A program made the position numbers and the translations under genes. Positions 8,440 to 19,244 of a stretch of DNA of 64,000 bases are shown here, one piece after another (position 1 is the stretch's first letter; every line of letters starts with the position of its first letter). This DNA comes from Dichotomocladium elegans (lineage: Eukaryota > Mucoromycota > Mucoromycetes > Mucorales > Lichtheimiaceae). Location: assembly GCA_025716815.1 (NCBI GenBank), contig JAIXMN010000047.1, positions 1 to 64,000 on the forward strand, given 5' to 3'. The notes under the pieces were generated by a model. It was not told the origin of the DNA, made no database searches, and saw only the letters and a program-made list of their open reading frames with translations.

Positions 8440-9720
8440 ATAAAAAAAATTAAAACCATGATAAAATGATAGGCAAAAGCATGTGCATCATGAAAACATT
8501 CAAAAACCTGTGAAGAAAAATTCAACTTACGTTTTTTCATGGTAATTGAAAATTGGTGTTCTTCATATGCAAAGCCGCGATGGTTTCTACTACAGAAAAA
8601 TTTTGCGCATCGAATGAGCCTATTTCATCAAACGGACAAGAAACCGCCGAGAAATATGTGATCGACAATTAAGTGATTACTTGCCCCTTTTTTCGTGAAT
8701 CATTTTTTACATATTACCATACCAAAGCCGCGATGGCTGCAAATAGAACAATCTTCGGCGAGTCGAATGAGCCTACTTTCATCGCAAACGGACAAGAAAC
8801 CGCCGAGAAATATGTGATCGACAATTAAGTGATTACTTGCCCCTTTTTTCGTGAATCATTTTTTACATATTACCATACCAAAGCCGCGATGGCTGCTAAT
8901 AGAACAATCTTCGGCGAGTCGAATGAGCCTACTTTCATCGCAAACGGACAAGAAACCACCGAGAAATATGAGATCGACAAATTAAGTGATTACTTTGCCC
9001 CTGTTTTCGCATATCATTTTTACATATTACCATACCAAAGCCGCGATGGCTGCAAATAGAACAATCTTCGGCGAGTCGAATGAGCCTACTTTCATCGCAA
9101 ACGGACAAGAAACCACCGAGAAATATGAGATCGACAAATTAAGTGATTACTTTGCCCCTGTTTTCGCATATCATTTTTTACATATTACCATACCAAAGCC
9201 GCGATGGCTGCAAATAGAACAATCTTCGGCGAGTCGAATGAGCCTACTTTCATCGCAAACGGACAAGAAACCACCGAGAAATATGAGATCGACAATTAAT
9301 TGATTACTTTGCCCCTTTTTTCGAATCATTTTTTACATATTACCATACCAAAGCCGCGATGGCTCAATAGAACAATTTCGGCGAGTCGAATGAGCCTACT
9401 TTCATCGCAAACGGACAAGAAACCACCGAGAAATATGAGATCGACAAATTAAGTGATTACTTTGCCCCTGTTTTCGCATATCATTTTTTACATATTACCA
9501 TACCAAAGCCGCGATGGCTGCAATAGAACAATCTTCGGCGAGTCGAATGAGCCTACTTTCATCGCAAACGGACAAGAAACCACCGAGAAATATGAGATCG
9601 ACAAATTAATTAAGCACTTACTTTACCCCTTTTTTTCGCGAATCAATTTTTCATAGTTACCATATCAAAGCCGCGATGGTTCCTGGTAAACAAAGTTTGG
9701 CGAGTCGAATGAGCCTACTT
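8440..9720. repeat. IGS ~150 bp tandem repeats
   Basis: About eight copies of a unit running AAAGCCGCGATGGCTGCAAA ... AATCTTCGGCGAGTCGAATG ... GACAAGAAACCACCGAG ... TTTTTTACATATTACCATACC. Copies are highly similar, with 1-2 base indels. The same family recurs at 15745-16662 outside the spacer. Apparent ORFs here are repeat translations. Confidence 0.92.
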
Positions 9721-9815
9721 GCAGCGCAAACGGACGTGATGCTGTCGAGTAATGCACAAAAAACTGTTGGAGTTGCGGTCATGGTGGTTGATTATTTTAT
9801 GTAAAACAGAAGTGA

Positions 9816-9886
9816 GCTTGATAACCAAGTGGTTAGTACGTTGGACTATCAAAGCGAAGAATTCGGGTTCGAATCCCGCACAAAGC
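9816..9886 (+). other. tRNA-like sequence in the IGS
   Basis: The D stem (CCAA 9825-9828 with TTGG 9841-9844) and T arm (CGGGTTCGAATCCCG, 9864-9878, a perfect B box) are clear, and the acceptor ends GCTTGAT/ACAAAGC pair at 5 of 7 positions. The anticodon stem does not form. It is therefore a tRNA-derived sequence with Pol III box A and box B, a pseudo-tRNA or SINE head, and probably not a working tRNA. Confidence 0.5.
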
Positions 9887-10283
9887 GGGTTTTGCTGCAG
9901 AGTTCCATTTTGCCCTGGTTTTGCATTTTCCACCTCTTTTTTTTTCGTTTTTTTTCCTTCTTTCCTTGCAAACAGACATGGTGCACCATGGTCTTCGAAA
10001 GAAATGACAAACGAAGCATTTTGATGTGTTTTTGTGACAAAAATAATCAAACACATTCGTTTTCTACAAAAAATCAAAGAAAGGTGTAAAGGGGAATGGT
10101 TGACCTTTGGTTAGGAACTTGACCTTTTTTTTTTTTTTGAACAAAAAATTTTGTTTTCAACCGTGCACTATATTCAAAAAGCACGAGTAATAAGTAAATG
10201 AGCATGGTAATAAAAAAAAAAGAAGCATGCATAGTGTCTTGCGCAAAAAAAATTGAAAGGGGAAAAAAAAAAGTGCAGCAAAA

Positions 10284-10403
10284 AACCTACAGCACACAGT
10301 ATTCCCATGTCGTCCCCGACCATAGTACTGACTGTGCCAGATGGGGCTTAACTGCGGAGATCGAACGGGATCCGGTGTATTCCCCATTGTATGGCCGTAG
10401 GTT
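10284..10403 (-). rRNA. 5S rRNA
   Basis: The reverse complement (120 nt) starts AACCTACGGCCATAC and contains ACACCGGATCCCG, the box A region AGTTAAGCCCCATCTGG, a C box ending CATGGGAATACTG, and the closing GCTGTAGGTT that pairs with the 5' end. A run of T (plus-strand A at 10280-10285) follows as the Pol III terminator. It lies in the spacer on the same strand as 18S and 28S, an rDNA-linked 5S arrangement. It looks full length and plausibly functional. Confidence 0.93.
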
Positions 10404-10434
10404 ATCTTGTCTTTTTTTTCATTTTGACAAGCAC

Positions 10435-11520
10435 TTTTTTTTTCACCTAGGACTTTTTACCTTGTATCTCGGTCAACTTTCCCTTAAGACCTTGTCTGAG
10501 ACCTTGGCCATCTTGTCCCTAGGTCTTTTTCACTTAGACCTCGGCCATTTTGCTCTAGGACTTTGCCTTAGACTTGGACTGACTTGTCCCTAGGTCTTTT
10601 TTTGACTTGACTTGGACCTGGCCTAGGTCTTTTTTTGACTTGACTTGGAATCATCCTAGGTCTTTTTTTGACTTGACTTCTGGTCATCCTAGGTCTTTTT
10701 TACACTTGACTTCTGGTCATCCTAGGTCTTTTTTACACTTGGCCTCCAGTCATCCTAGGTCTTTTTTAGACTTGACTTCTGGTCATCCTAGGTCTTTTTT
10801 AGACTTGACTTCTGGTCATCCTAGGTCTTTTTTAGACTTGACTTCTGGTCATCCTAGGTCTTTTTCAGACTTGACTTCGAATCATCCTAGGTCTTTTTTA
10901 GACTTGACTTCTGGTCATCCTAGGTCTTTTTTAGACTTGACTTCTGGTCATCCTAGGTCTTTTTCAGACTTGGCCTCCAGTCATCCTAGGTCTTTTTTAG
11001 ACTTGACTTCTGGTCATCCTAGGTCTTTTTTAGACTTGACTTCTGGTCATCCTAGGTCTTTTTTAGACTTGACTTCTGGTCATCCTAGGTCTTTTTCAGA
11101 CTTGACTTGGAATCATCCTAGGTCATTTTTAGACTTGACTTCTGGTCATCCTAGGTCTTTTTCAGACTTGACTTGGACTTACCCTAGGTCTTTTTTAGAC
11201 TTGGCCTCCAGTCATCCTAGGTCTTTTTTACACTTGACTTCTGGTCATCCTAGGTCTTTTTTACACTTGACGTCCATTCATCCTAGGTCTTTTTACACTT
11301 GGCCTTCAGTCATCTTAGGTCTTTTTTACACTTGACTTGGAATGACCCTAAGTCCTTTTTACACTTGACTTGGACTGACCCTAAGTCTTTTTTACACTTG
11401 GAATGACTTGTCCCTAGGACTTTGTCTTAGACCTTGACCATCTTGCCCATAGGACTTTGCCTTAGACCTTGACTGACTTGTCCTTAGACCTAGACCTTAG
11501 TCTTTGACCATCTTGTCCCC
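10435..11520. repeat. IGS tandem repeat block C
   Basis: About 30 units of the CCTAGGTCTTTTTTAGACT family, here mostly with the link TTGACTTCTGGTCAT, more regular than blocks A and B. The 242-residue open frame across it encodes only the repeated pattern PRSFLDLTSGH and is not a gene. Confidence 0.92.
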
Positions 11521-11809
11521 TAGGACTTTTAGCTTCACATTCGACTTGCGTATAAAGGCCAGCATCCCATACCACCGTATTCGCGCGTGGCACTTTGCAT
11601 TTTTTTTAATTTTTCACTATCAGTTATCGGCAAATGCCAACGCCTATTGCTTTAAACACACTTGAACACTTACTTCAAGTCGACACTTTTGCTTTCTCTA
11701 ATGAAAAAGCCAACTCAAGTCTTTGCATTTAAGCAATAAAAAACCCAAATGTCTTGGTTTATCTGCCCCCTTGTCTTCATGTTCTCTTTCAAGAAATGAA
11801 TCCAAAAGG
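11521..11809. other. IGS next to the 28S 3' end
   Basis: Unique, AT-leaning sequence between the last spacer repeats and the inferred 28S terminus. It should hold the 3' ETS and Pol I terminator, but I cannot point to a specific site. No gene seen. Confidence 0.5.
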
Positions 11810-12206
11810 ACAAATAGTAGAACAAGGGCTGAACCTCAGAACATCGTGGCAACAGAGGCCACTCTAGTCCTTACAGTACCCCGTTAATTTCAAATCGTCT
11901 GTTTGCCATTTCAGAGTCTGAAGGCATTCCATTGACTTGAAGGCTTCTCTAAATGTCATTTCCAACACCTAGAGGAAAACCTCAGTAGGCTCTCGAGTAC
12001 TAAAAGCACTCTATCGATGCAGTTCTCTGCATTCAAACACACATAGCATCCTTTCCAGCATGGATTCTGACTTAGAGGCGTTCAGCCATTATCCAGAAGA
12101 TGGTAGCTTCGCAACATTGGCCTTTCAACCAGTCGCATGTACCAATTATCTGAATGAAGGGTTCCTCTCGTACTAACTTCAATTACTGTTGGGATACCAA
12201 ATCCAT

Positions 12207-12261
<55 letters not shown>

Positions 12262-12380
12262 ATTAGTGGGTGAACAATCCAACGCTTACTGAATTCTGCT
12301 TCAGTATGATAGGAAGAGCCGACATCGAAGAATCAAAAAGCAACGTCGCTATGAACGCTTGGCTGCCACAAGCCAGTTAT
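11810..12380 (-). rRNA. 28S rRNA, 3' fragment
   Basis: The reverse complement begins ATAACTGGCTTGTGGC (the conserved PTC-proximal segment) and runs through the sarcin-ricin loop (plus strand GGTTCCTCTCGTACT, 12160-12174) to an end resembling the yeast 28S terminus near 11810. It is cut at its 5' side at 12380, after AGCCAGTTAT on the plus strand. The missing 5' side continues at 58781-60105, and the 60 bases 12321-12380 occur at both places. Confidence 0.95.
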
Positions 12381-12612
12381 TATTTATTATAATTTATCTG
12401 GCAGCGCCAGTTGAAAACCATTTGTGCAACCCATGTGACAATTTTTGAATGACCTCCCATTTCGAAAATTTTCATTCTTTTGCTTCTCTTTCACTTTCTT
12501 AACACTTTTTTCAACTAGTCTCCTTTGAATGAAAGAGTAGATAGGTGACATATTCCAGCCTGAACATTCTACACTCCCTTGCCGAGGAGCAGTAGTAGCC
12601 TATCCTGAATAA
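12381..12612. other. Unassigned AT-rich junction
   Basis: Between the cut 28S and the first Helitron end. No gene, repeat or terminal motif is recognised. It begins TATTTATTATAATTTATC, directly at the rDNA break. Confidence 0.4.
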
Positions 12613-13067
12613 GCTAGTGTGATGCCATGATTACTTTTTACATGTCCTATCCATGTGTCTGGTGCTTTCCCACTGATTTTATTACAGTGTAAATTGTACA
12701 ATGGAGTATTAGTGGTAAGGGGATATAGACATTATGTTTGTGAGTATAGTGATATGTGTTCTTCAAAGTGAAGTAACCATTGGAGGCATGTGGTATTTGT
12801 GGGGAATGTAATATCTCGTGCAGTTGAACCATCTGGAAGTATGAGTTGAAGGTCTTGAAGTCGTTTAACTCTTGTAAGTGCAACATATATTTGACCATGC
12901 TGGAAAAAGTAACTAAGGAAAAGAGATATAGATGAGATTGTAAGGCTTTGCACTTTTTGAACTGTGAGTGCCCATGCAAGGTGAATAGGGAACTGAGTTC
13001 TTTCATATGCTTTAAAGGGTACATCTCTGATGACACATATTACAAGTAGTAATTCAGCAGGGTTTGA
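12613..13067 (-). pseudogene. Helitron 3' fragment (helicase C-terminus)
   Basis: Closely similar to 16663-17100, the 3' end of the larger Helitron. On the minus strand it encodes the last part of a Pif1-type helicase with the YVALTRVKRL motif, then a short tail ending in CACACTAG (a CTRR terminus) at 12613. Similarity stops near 13067, so only the last ~450 bases are present, and the base after CTAG is C, not the usual T. Likely a truncated copy carried in by rearrangement. Confidence 0.8.
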
Positions 13068-13084
13068 AATCCAGTTTCTTCAAC

Positions 13085-13500
13085 AATGCTCCTGGATTTG
13101 AAATGATTCCTTGGCCTGTACACACTGCAAAATATCTGCATTCACTTTTCCATAGGTTGCGCACTAACCGTGAAGCACGCTTTTACTTTCCGATGCAATG
13201 CTCCTGGATTTGAAATGGTCGCTCAGCTTGTACACACTGTAAAGTGTCCACGTTCACTATTTTATGGGTTGCACACTTAAGCGTGAACCACACTTTCACT
13301 TTCCGATGCAATGCTCCTGGATTTGAAATAGTCGCTCAGCTTGTACACACTCGAAAATGACCGCGTTCACTTTTCTTTATGTTCCAGACTAAGCGTCAAC
13401 CACACTTTCACTTTCCGATGCAATGCTCCTGGATTTAAAATGGTCACTTGGCTTGTACACACTGCAAAATATCCACGTTCACTTTTAGCTCTGTTGCACA
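13085..13500. repeat. ~117 bp tandem repeats
   Basis: About 3.5 copies of a unit containing GCAATGCTCCTGGATTTGAA, TTGTACACACTG and ACTTTCACTTTCCGAT. No coding meaning is seen. It grades into the next repeat family near 13500. Confidence 0.85.
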
Positions 13501-14165
13501 CTCAGTATAAATTAAATTTTCTTTCTGTGCCTAGCATGTTGTGCGTCAAACTTGTTTTTAACGGCCGTCAGTTACTGATGGGTGTTGAAATATGTTTCCC
13601 ATTATTGCACACCACAAAGTAACGTGGCCTTTCTTTCTGTGCCTAGCATGTTGTGCATCAAACTTGTTTTTAACCGCCGTCAGCGACTGACTGGGGTTGA
13701 AATATGTTTCCCATTATTGCACACCACAAAGTAACGTGGCCTTTCTTTCTGTGCCTAGCATGTTGTGTGCCAAACTTGTTTTCAACGGCCGTCAGCGACT
13801 GACTGGTGTTGAAATATGTTTCCCCTTGTTGCACGCCATAAAAGTAATGTGGCTGTTCTTTCTGTGCCTAGCACGTTGTGCGTCAAACTTGTTTTTAACC
13901 GCCGTCAGCGACTGACTGGTGTTGAAATATGTTTCCCATTATTGCACACCACAAAGTAACATGGCCGTTCTTTCTGTGCCTAGCATGTTGTGTGCCAAAC
14001 TTGTTTTCAATGGCCGTCAGCGACTGACTGGTGTTGAAATATGTTTCCCCTTGTTGCACACCATAAAAGTAATGCAGCTGTTCTTTCTGTGCCTAGCACG
14101 TTGTGCGTCAAACGTGTTTTCAATGGCCGTCAGTTACTGATGGTTGTCGAAATATGTTTGCCATT
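13501..14165. repeat. 112 bp tandem repeats
   Basis: Six copies with period 112-113 (CTAGCAYG landmarks at 13531, 13643, 13755, 13868, 13980 and 14093). Unit motifs are TGCCTAGCATGTTGTGCGTC, CCGTCAGCGACTGACTGG and GTTGAAATATGTTTCCC. Two more copies lie inside the large Helitron at about 29980-30185, upstream of its SSB gene, linking this satellite to that element. Confidence 0.92.
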
Positions 14166-15742
14166 TTCCTCTACACTTTCCTTTCCCTGTGACTGGTGGC
14201 AGCCTACCACCACTTTACAGATGCAAACGGCATGACATCACGCGCGTCATTTGCCTCAATGCTTTCCCTGTGACTGGTGGCAGCCTACCATCACTTTACA
14301 AATGCAAATGGCATGACATCACGCGCGTCGTTTGTCTCAATGCTTTTCCTGTGACTGGTGGCAGCCTACCACCACTTTACAGATGCAAATGGCATGACAT
14401 CACGCGCGTTATTTGCCTCTACACTTTCCCTGTGACTGGTGGCAGCCTACCACCACTTTAAATATGCAAACAGCATGACATCACGCGCATCATTTGCCTC
14501 CACACTTTCCCTGTGACTGGTGGCAGCCTACCACCACTTTACAGATGCAAATGGCATGACATCACGCATGTCATTTGCCTCTACACTTTCCTTTCCCTGT
14601 GACTGGTGGCAGCCTACCACCACTTTAAAGATGCAAACAGCATGACATCACGCGCGTCATTTGCCTCCACACTTTCCCTGTGACTGGTGGCAGCCTACCA
14701 CCACTTTACAGATGCAAATGGCATGACATCACGCGTGTCATTTGCCTCTACACTTTCCCTGTGACTGGTGGCAGCCTACCACCACTTTACAGATGCAAAT
14801 GGCATGACATCACGCGTGTCATTTGCCTCTACACTTTCCCTGTGACTGGTGGCAGCCTACCACCACTTTACAGATGCAAATGGCATGACATCACGCGCGT
14901 TATTTGCCTCTACACTTTCCCTGTGACTGGTGGCAGCCTACCACCACTTTAAATATGCAAACAGCATGACATCACGCGCATCATTTGCCTCCACACTTTC
15001 CCTGTGACTGGTGGCAGCCTACCACCACTTTACAGATGCAAATGGCATGACATCACGCATGTCATTTGCCTCTACACTTTCCTTTCCCTGTGACTGGTGG
15101 CAGCCTACCACCACTTTAAAGATGCAAACAGCATGACATCACGCGCGTCATTTGCCTCCACACTTTCCCTGTGACTGGTGGCAGCCTACCACCACTTTAC
15201 AGATGCAAATGGCATGACATCACGCGTGTCATTTGCCTCTACACTTTCCCTGTGACTGGTGGCAGCCTACCACCACTTTACAGATGCAAATGGCATGACA
15301 TCACGCGTGTCATTTGCCTCTACACTTTCCCTGTGACTGGTGGCAGCCTACCACCACTTTAAAGATGCAAACAGCATGACATCACGCGCGTCATTTGCCT
15401 CCACACTTTCCCTGTGACTGGTGGCAGCCTACCACCACTTTACAGATGCAAACAGCATGACATCACGCGTGTCATTTGCCTCTACACTTTCCCTGTGACT
15501 GGTGGCAGCCTACCACCACTTTAAATATGCAAATGGCATGACATCACGCGCGTCATTTGCCTCCACACTTTCCCTGTGACTGGTGGCAGCCTACCACCAC
15601 TTTACAGATGCAAATGGCATGACATCACGCGTGTCATTTGCCTCTACACTTTCCCTGTGACTGGTGGCAGCCTACCACCACTTTACAGATGCAAATAGCA
15701 TGACATCACGCGTGTCATTTGCCTCAATGCTTTCCCTGTGGC
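14166..15742. repeat. 81 bp satellite, about 19 copies
   Basis: Head-to-tail units at 81 bp spacing (GTGACTGG at 14189, 14270, 14351, 14432 and onward): CTGTGACTGGTGGCAGCC, TACCACCACTTTACAG, ATGCAAATGGCATGACATCA, CGCGYGTCATTTGCC. Each unit holds an imperfect inverted repeat (GCAAATG...CATTTGC enclosing TGACATCACGCGCGTCA). A higher-order pattern is visible, since ACAGATGCAAATGG and AAAGATGCAAACAG variants alternate in blocks. 81 is divisible by three, so false ORFs run through it. Confidence 0.93.
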
Positions 15743-15744
15743 TG

Positions 15745-16662
15745 GAAAAAATTAAACCCATGATAAAATGATAAGCAAAAGCATGTGCATTATGGAAACA
15801 TTCAAAAACCTGTGAACAAAAAAATCAACTTACGTTTTTTCAAGGTAGTTGAAAGTTGGTATTCTTCATATGCAAAAGCCGCGATGGTTTCTACTACAGA
15901 AAAATTTTGCGCGTCGAATGAGCCTACTTTTAACTCAAACGGACAAGAAACCGCCGAGAAATATGAGATCGACTAATTAAGTGATAACTTTGACCCTGTT
16001 TTCGCAAATCAATTTTTCATAGTTATCATACGAAAGCCGCAATGGCTGCTAATAGAACAATGTTCGGCGAGTCGAATGAGCCTACTTTCATCTCAAACGG
16101 ACAAGAAACCACCGAGAAATATGAGATCGACTAATTCAGTAATTACTTTGCCCCTGTTTTCGCATATCATTTTTTACATATTACCATACCAAAGCCGCGA
16201 TGGCTGCTAATAGAACAATCTTCGGCGAGTCGAATGAGCCTACTTTCATCGCAAACGGACAAGAAACCACCGAGAAATATGAGATCGACAAATTAATTAA
16301 GCACTTACTTTACCCCTTTTTTCACGAATCAATTTTTTCATATTACTATACCAAAGCCGCGATGGTTTCTAATAAAACATTGTTCGGCGAGTCGAATGAG
16401 CCTACTTTCATCGCAAACGGACAAGAAACCACCGAGAAATATGAGATCGACTAATTGAGTAATTACTTTGCCCCTGTTTTCGCATATCATTTTTTACATA
16501 TTACCATACAAAAGCCGCGATGGGTGCTTATAGAACAATGTTCGGCGAGTCGAATGAGCCTACTTTCATCTCAAACGGACAAGAAACCACCGAGAAATAT
16601 GAGATCGACTAATTAAGTGATAACTTTGACCCTGTTTTCGCGAATCATTTTTTACATATTAC
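15745..16662. repeat. Ectopic IGS-derived repeats
   Basis: Begins with the same lead sequence as 8440 (AAACCCATGATAAAATG, AAAAACCTGTGAA) and has about five units of the ~150 bp IGS repeat. It breaks inside a unit at TTTTTTACATATTA, where the Helitron 3' end (CTAG) starts. A piece of rDNA spacer therefore lies outside the rDNA unit as now arranged and served as a Helitron target. Confidence 0.9.
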
Positions 16663-19244
16663 TAGTGTGATGTCATGACTACTTCTTGCATGTCCTATCC
16701 ATGTGTCTGGTACTTTCCCACTGATTTTACTACAGTACAAATTGTGCAATGGAATACTAGTAGTGGATATAGACATTATATTTGTGAGTATAGTGATATG
16801 TGTTCTTCAAAACGAAGTAACCATTGGAGGCATGTAATATTGGTGGGGAATGTAATATCTCGTGCAGTTGAACCATCTGGAAGTATGAGCTGAAGGTCTT
16901 GAAGTCGTTTAACTCTTGTAAGTGCAACATATAGTTGACCATGCTGGAAAAAGTCACTAAGGAAAATAGATATAGATGAGATTGTAAGGCTTTGCACTTT
17001 GTGAACTGTGAGTGCCCATGCAAGCTGGATTGGAAACTGTGTCCTTTCATAGCCAGTATAGGGTACATCTCTGGTGATGCGCATTACAGGTAGTGACTCA
17101 GTAGGGTTTGAAATTTTGGATATTGTTATAGTAGTCTGAGAAAGACTTGTGATTATGCATAGTGTTCCATTGACCCATCCATTTGGTACACTAATATTGT
17201 GCAGCAACATCACCTGAGAGCCAACCTTTAGCTCAAGTATCTAGAACAGTATTTAGTATGGTCATATAGCCTGTTAGAAGTACAGATATACTTGCTTCAG
17301 GAAGGTAGGTGTGGTTTAAAGCAGTCCTTGCTGCAGTCTGGAACCCATCAGTTTTATCTGTTGCAACATATGTAAAGACTTGTCCAGGTAGTTTCCCTAG
17401 GGCGGTTCTATTAAAGCTTGTAGCTGACTCGCGTGTATGGGTAATGATAAGACTCCCAGGATTGATGTTTGATGAGTGTATAGTCCTAGTAGAGAGCAAG
17501 TTAATATCTTCTTCATTAAGATTATTCAGCCGCAGATGTTGAAGTAAACTATAGAATTGTAAATCAGTTTGGCGACATGGATGATAGACATGTTCAACTA
17601 CTAGATGTTGAAAGAGGTTGGCATGTGTTACTGGTAGCATATCTTGTTCAAAAGGAAGCATCTGTGCAAGGTCACCAAACATACATACTGGGATACCACC
17701 CCAATGATGTGTAGACTTTTTTGCTATTTTACATGCATTATTAAGAAGATCAAGAAGGCTTGCTGAAAGCATACTTATCTCATCAATAAGGAATATGACC
17801 TTACTGTGCAGCTTAAAGAACTCATCAACTCTTGTATGGTTGATAGTTGATTCCACATAGTTGATACCAAAGAAGTGGTGGATAGTAACTCCTCCAATAT
17901 TGTTTGCTGCTACTCCAGTAAAAGCAAGGCGAACTACTTTGAAGTGCATAGACTTGAAATGCATAGCTATTGTATCCAGAACAAAGCTCTTACCTGTACC
18001 TGCACTTCCATGGATTAATACTGGTGTACAGTCGTCAAGGTGCTCTAATGCATTACTATAGGCACAGTATTGTGATGGAGTAAATTGTGAGACTCTTTCA
18101 CTTGCCATAGCTTGTAAGGTTACTGTGTTTTGTACTGAGGTACTAATATTACTATCTACAAACTGGTAGTTAGTATCAGCTTCAGCAATTGTACTGTAAG
18201 CAGAAAGTGTGGCACTCTCAACTACTGAAGTTTCTAAAGGTTCAAGTAAACCCTGTAGTACAAGTGCATCATGACATCTTTGGTAAGTGGAGTATTGCTC
18301 CAGATCAAAAACATCTGTTAGGTGTCTAAAGGGTACATTTAGTAGAATACATTGATAGAAAAATGCCTCACCAGCAGAAATAGGTAGATGCCTAGTTCTA
18401 TAAAGGATTGGAGTACCACGTTTGATCCATCTTCTTCCATCTGTACCAATGAATGCATCATCAAATGAGTTTGACACTAGACAGTAGTTCATGAAAAACT
18501 CTGGATATGTGAGCTGCTCTGCATTAGTTATTCCTCTTGGCCTTTTCATATATTTCTCTGGTAAAAGCATAAGGTGAGTGAATACTAGGACATATAGTAA
18601 CTACATATTACCTTGCTGGGTATCATATGTAATCCTTTCTGGGTTATTCTCATCCAAATGTTCTTTACGTCGAATCACACGCCGTTGGTTAGTAGGCATA
18701 TTAGTGTCAAGGAAGAGTACTTCAACTGATGCCTGCTGTTTGTGCCAACCAAAGATATCATAGACTGCTTCAATAATACTCAGCTTCCTAGCACAAAAAT
18801 GTGTTAGGACATGGTTAGTGTTACCATCTGCATCAATAACCACATGGTCCCTTCCAGTATCAAACTTGGTAAGATATTTGCAGAGGTATGAAAGAGCATG
18901 GTATCCCCTATTAAGCTGGATATCCATATTGCACTTTGTAACTGCAAGGAGCTCAGGATTATAGGGGTTGACAAAAAGACTTTGAAAATCCCTAGGATAA
19001 TAATAGCGATGCTCATCATAGTATGTGTGATTAGTGGGAAGGAATGGGAAACCAAATCTACACTGACCATTCGATGTCTTAGTACAGTAGTCAGTGCATC
19101 TATGTATTTGATGCTGCTGTACAAGCTCACGTAGATTTGATCCAGAGCCTGGTGCTGGTAGCTGGGCTGTGACAATGTTAAGTGCTACTAGCTCCTCCAC
19201 AGTTTTGTTTGTCCAAAGGATGCAATGTATATGTGGTGATCCAC

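Noticed and set aside
9816..9886. Functional tRNA gene in the IGS
   Set aside because: The anticodon stem fails to pair and the acceptor stem has two mismatches; kept only as tRNA-like.
6182..11335. Long open frames encoding PRSFLDLT-type repeats, including one of 242 codons at 10607-11335
   Set aside because: They are translations of the IGS tandem repeats, whose unit length keeps frame; there is no start context, no domain and they lie in rDNA spacer.
14144..15362. Frames of 63-105 codons repeating VTGGSLPPLYRCKWHDITR
   Set aside because: Product of the 81 bp satellite period (divisible by three); no evidence of a gene.
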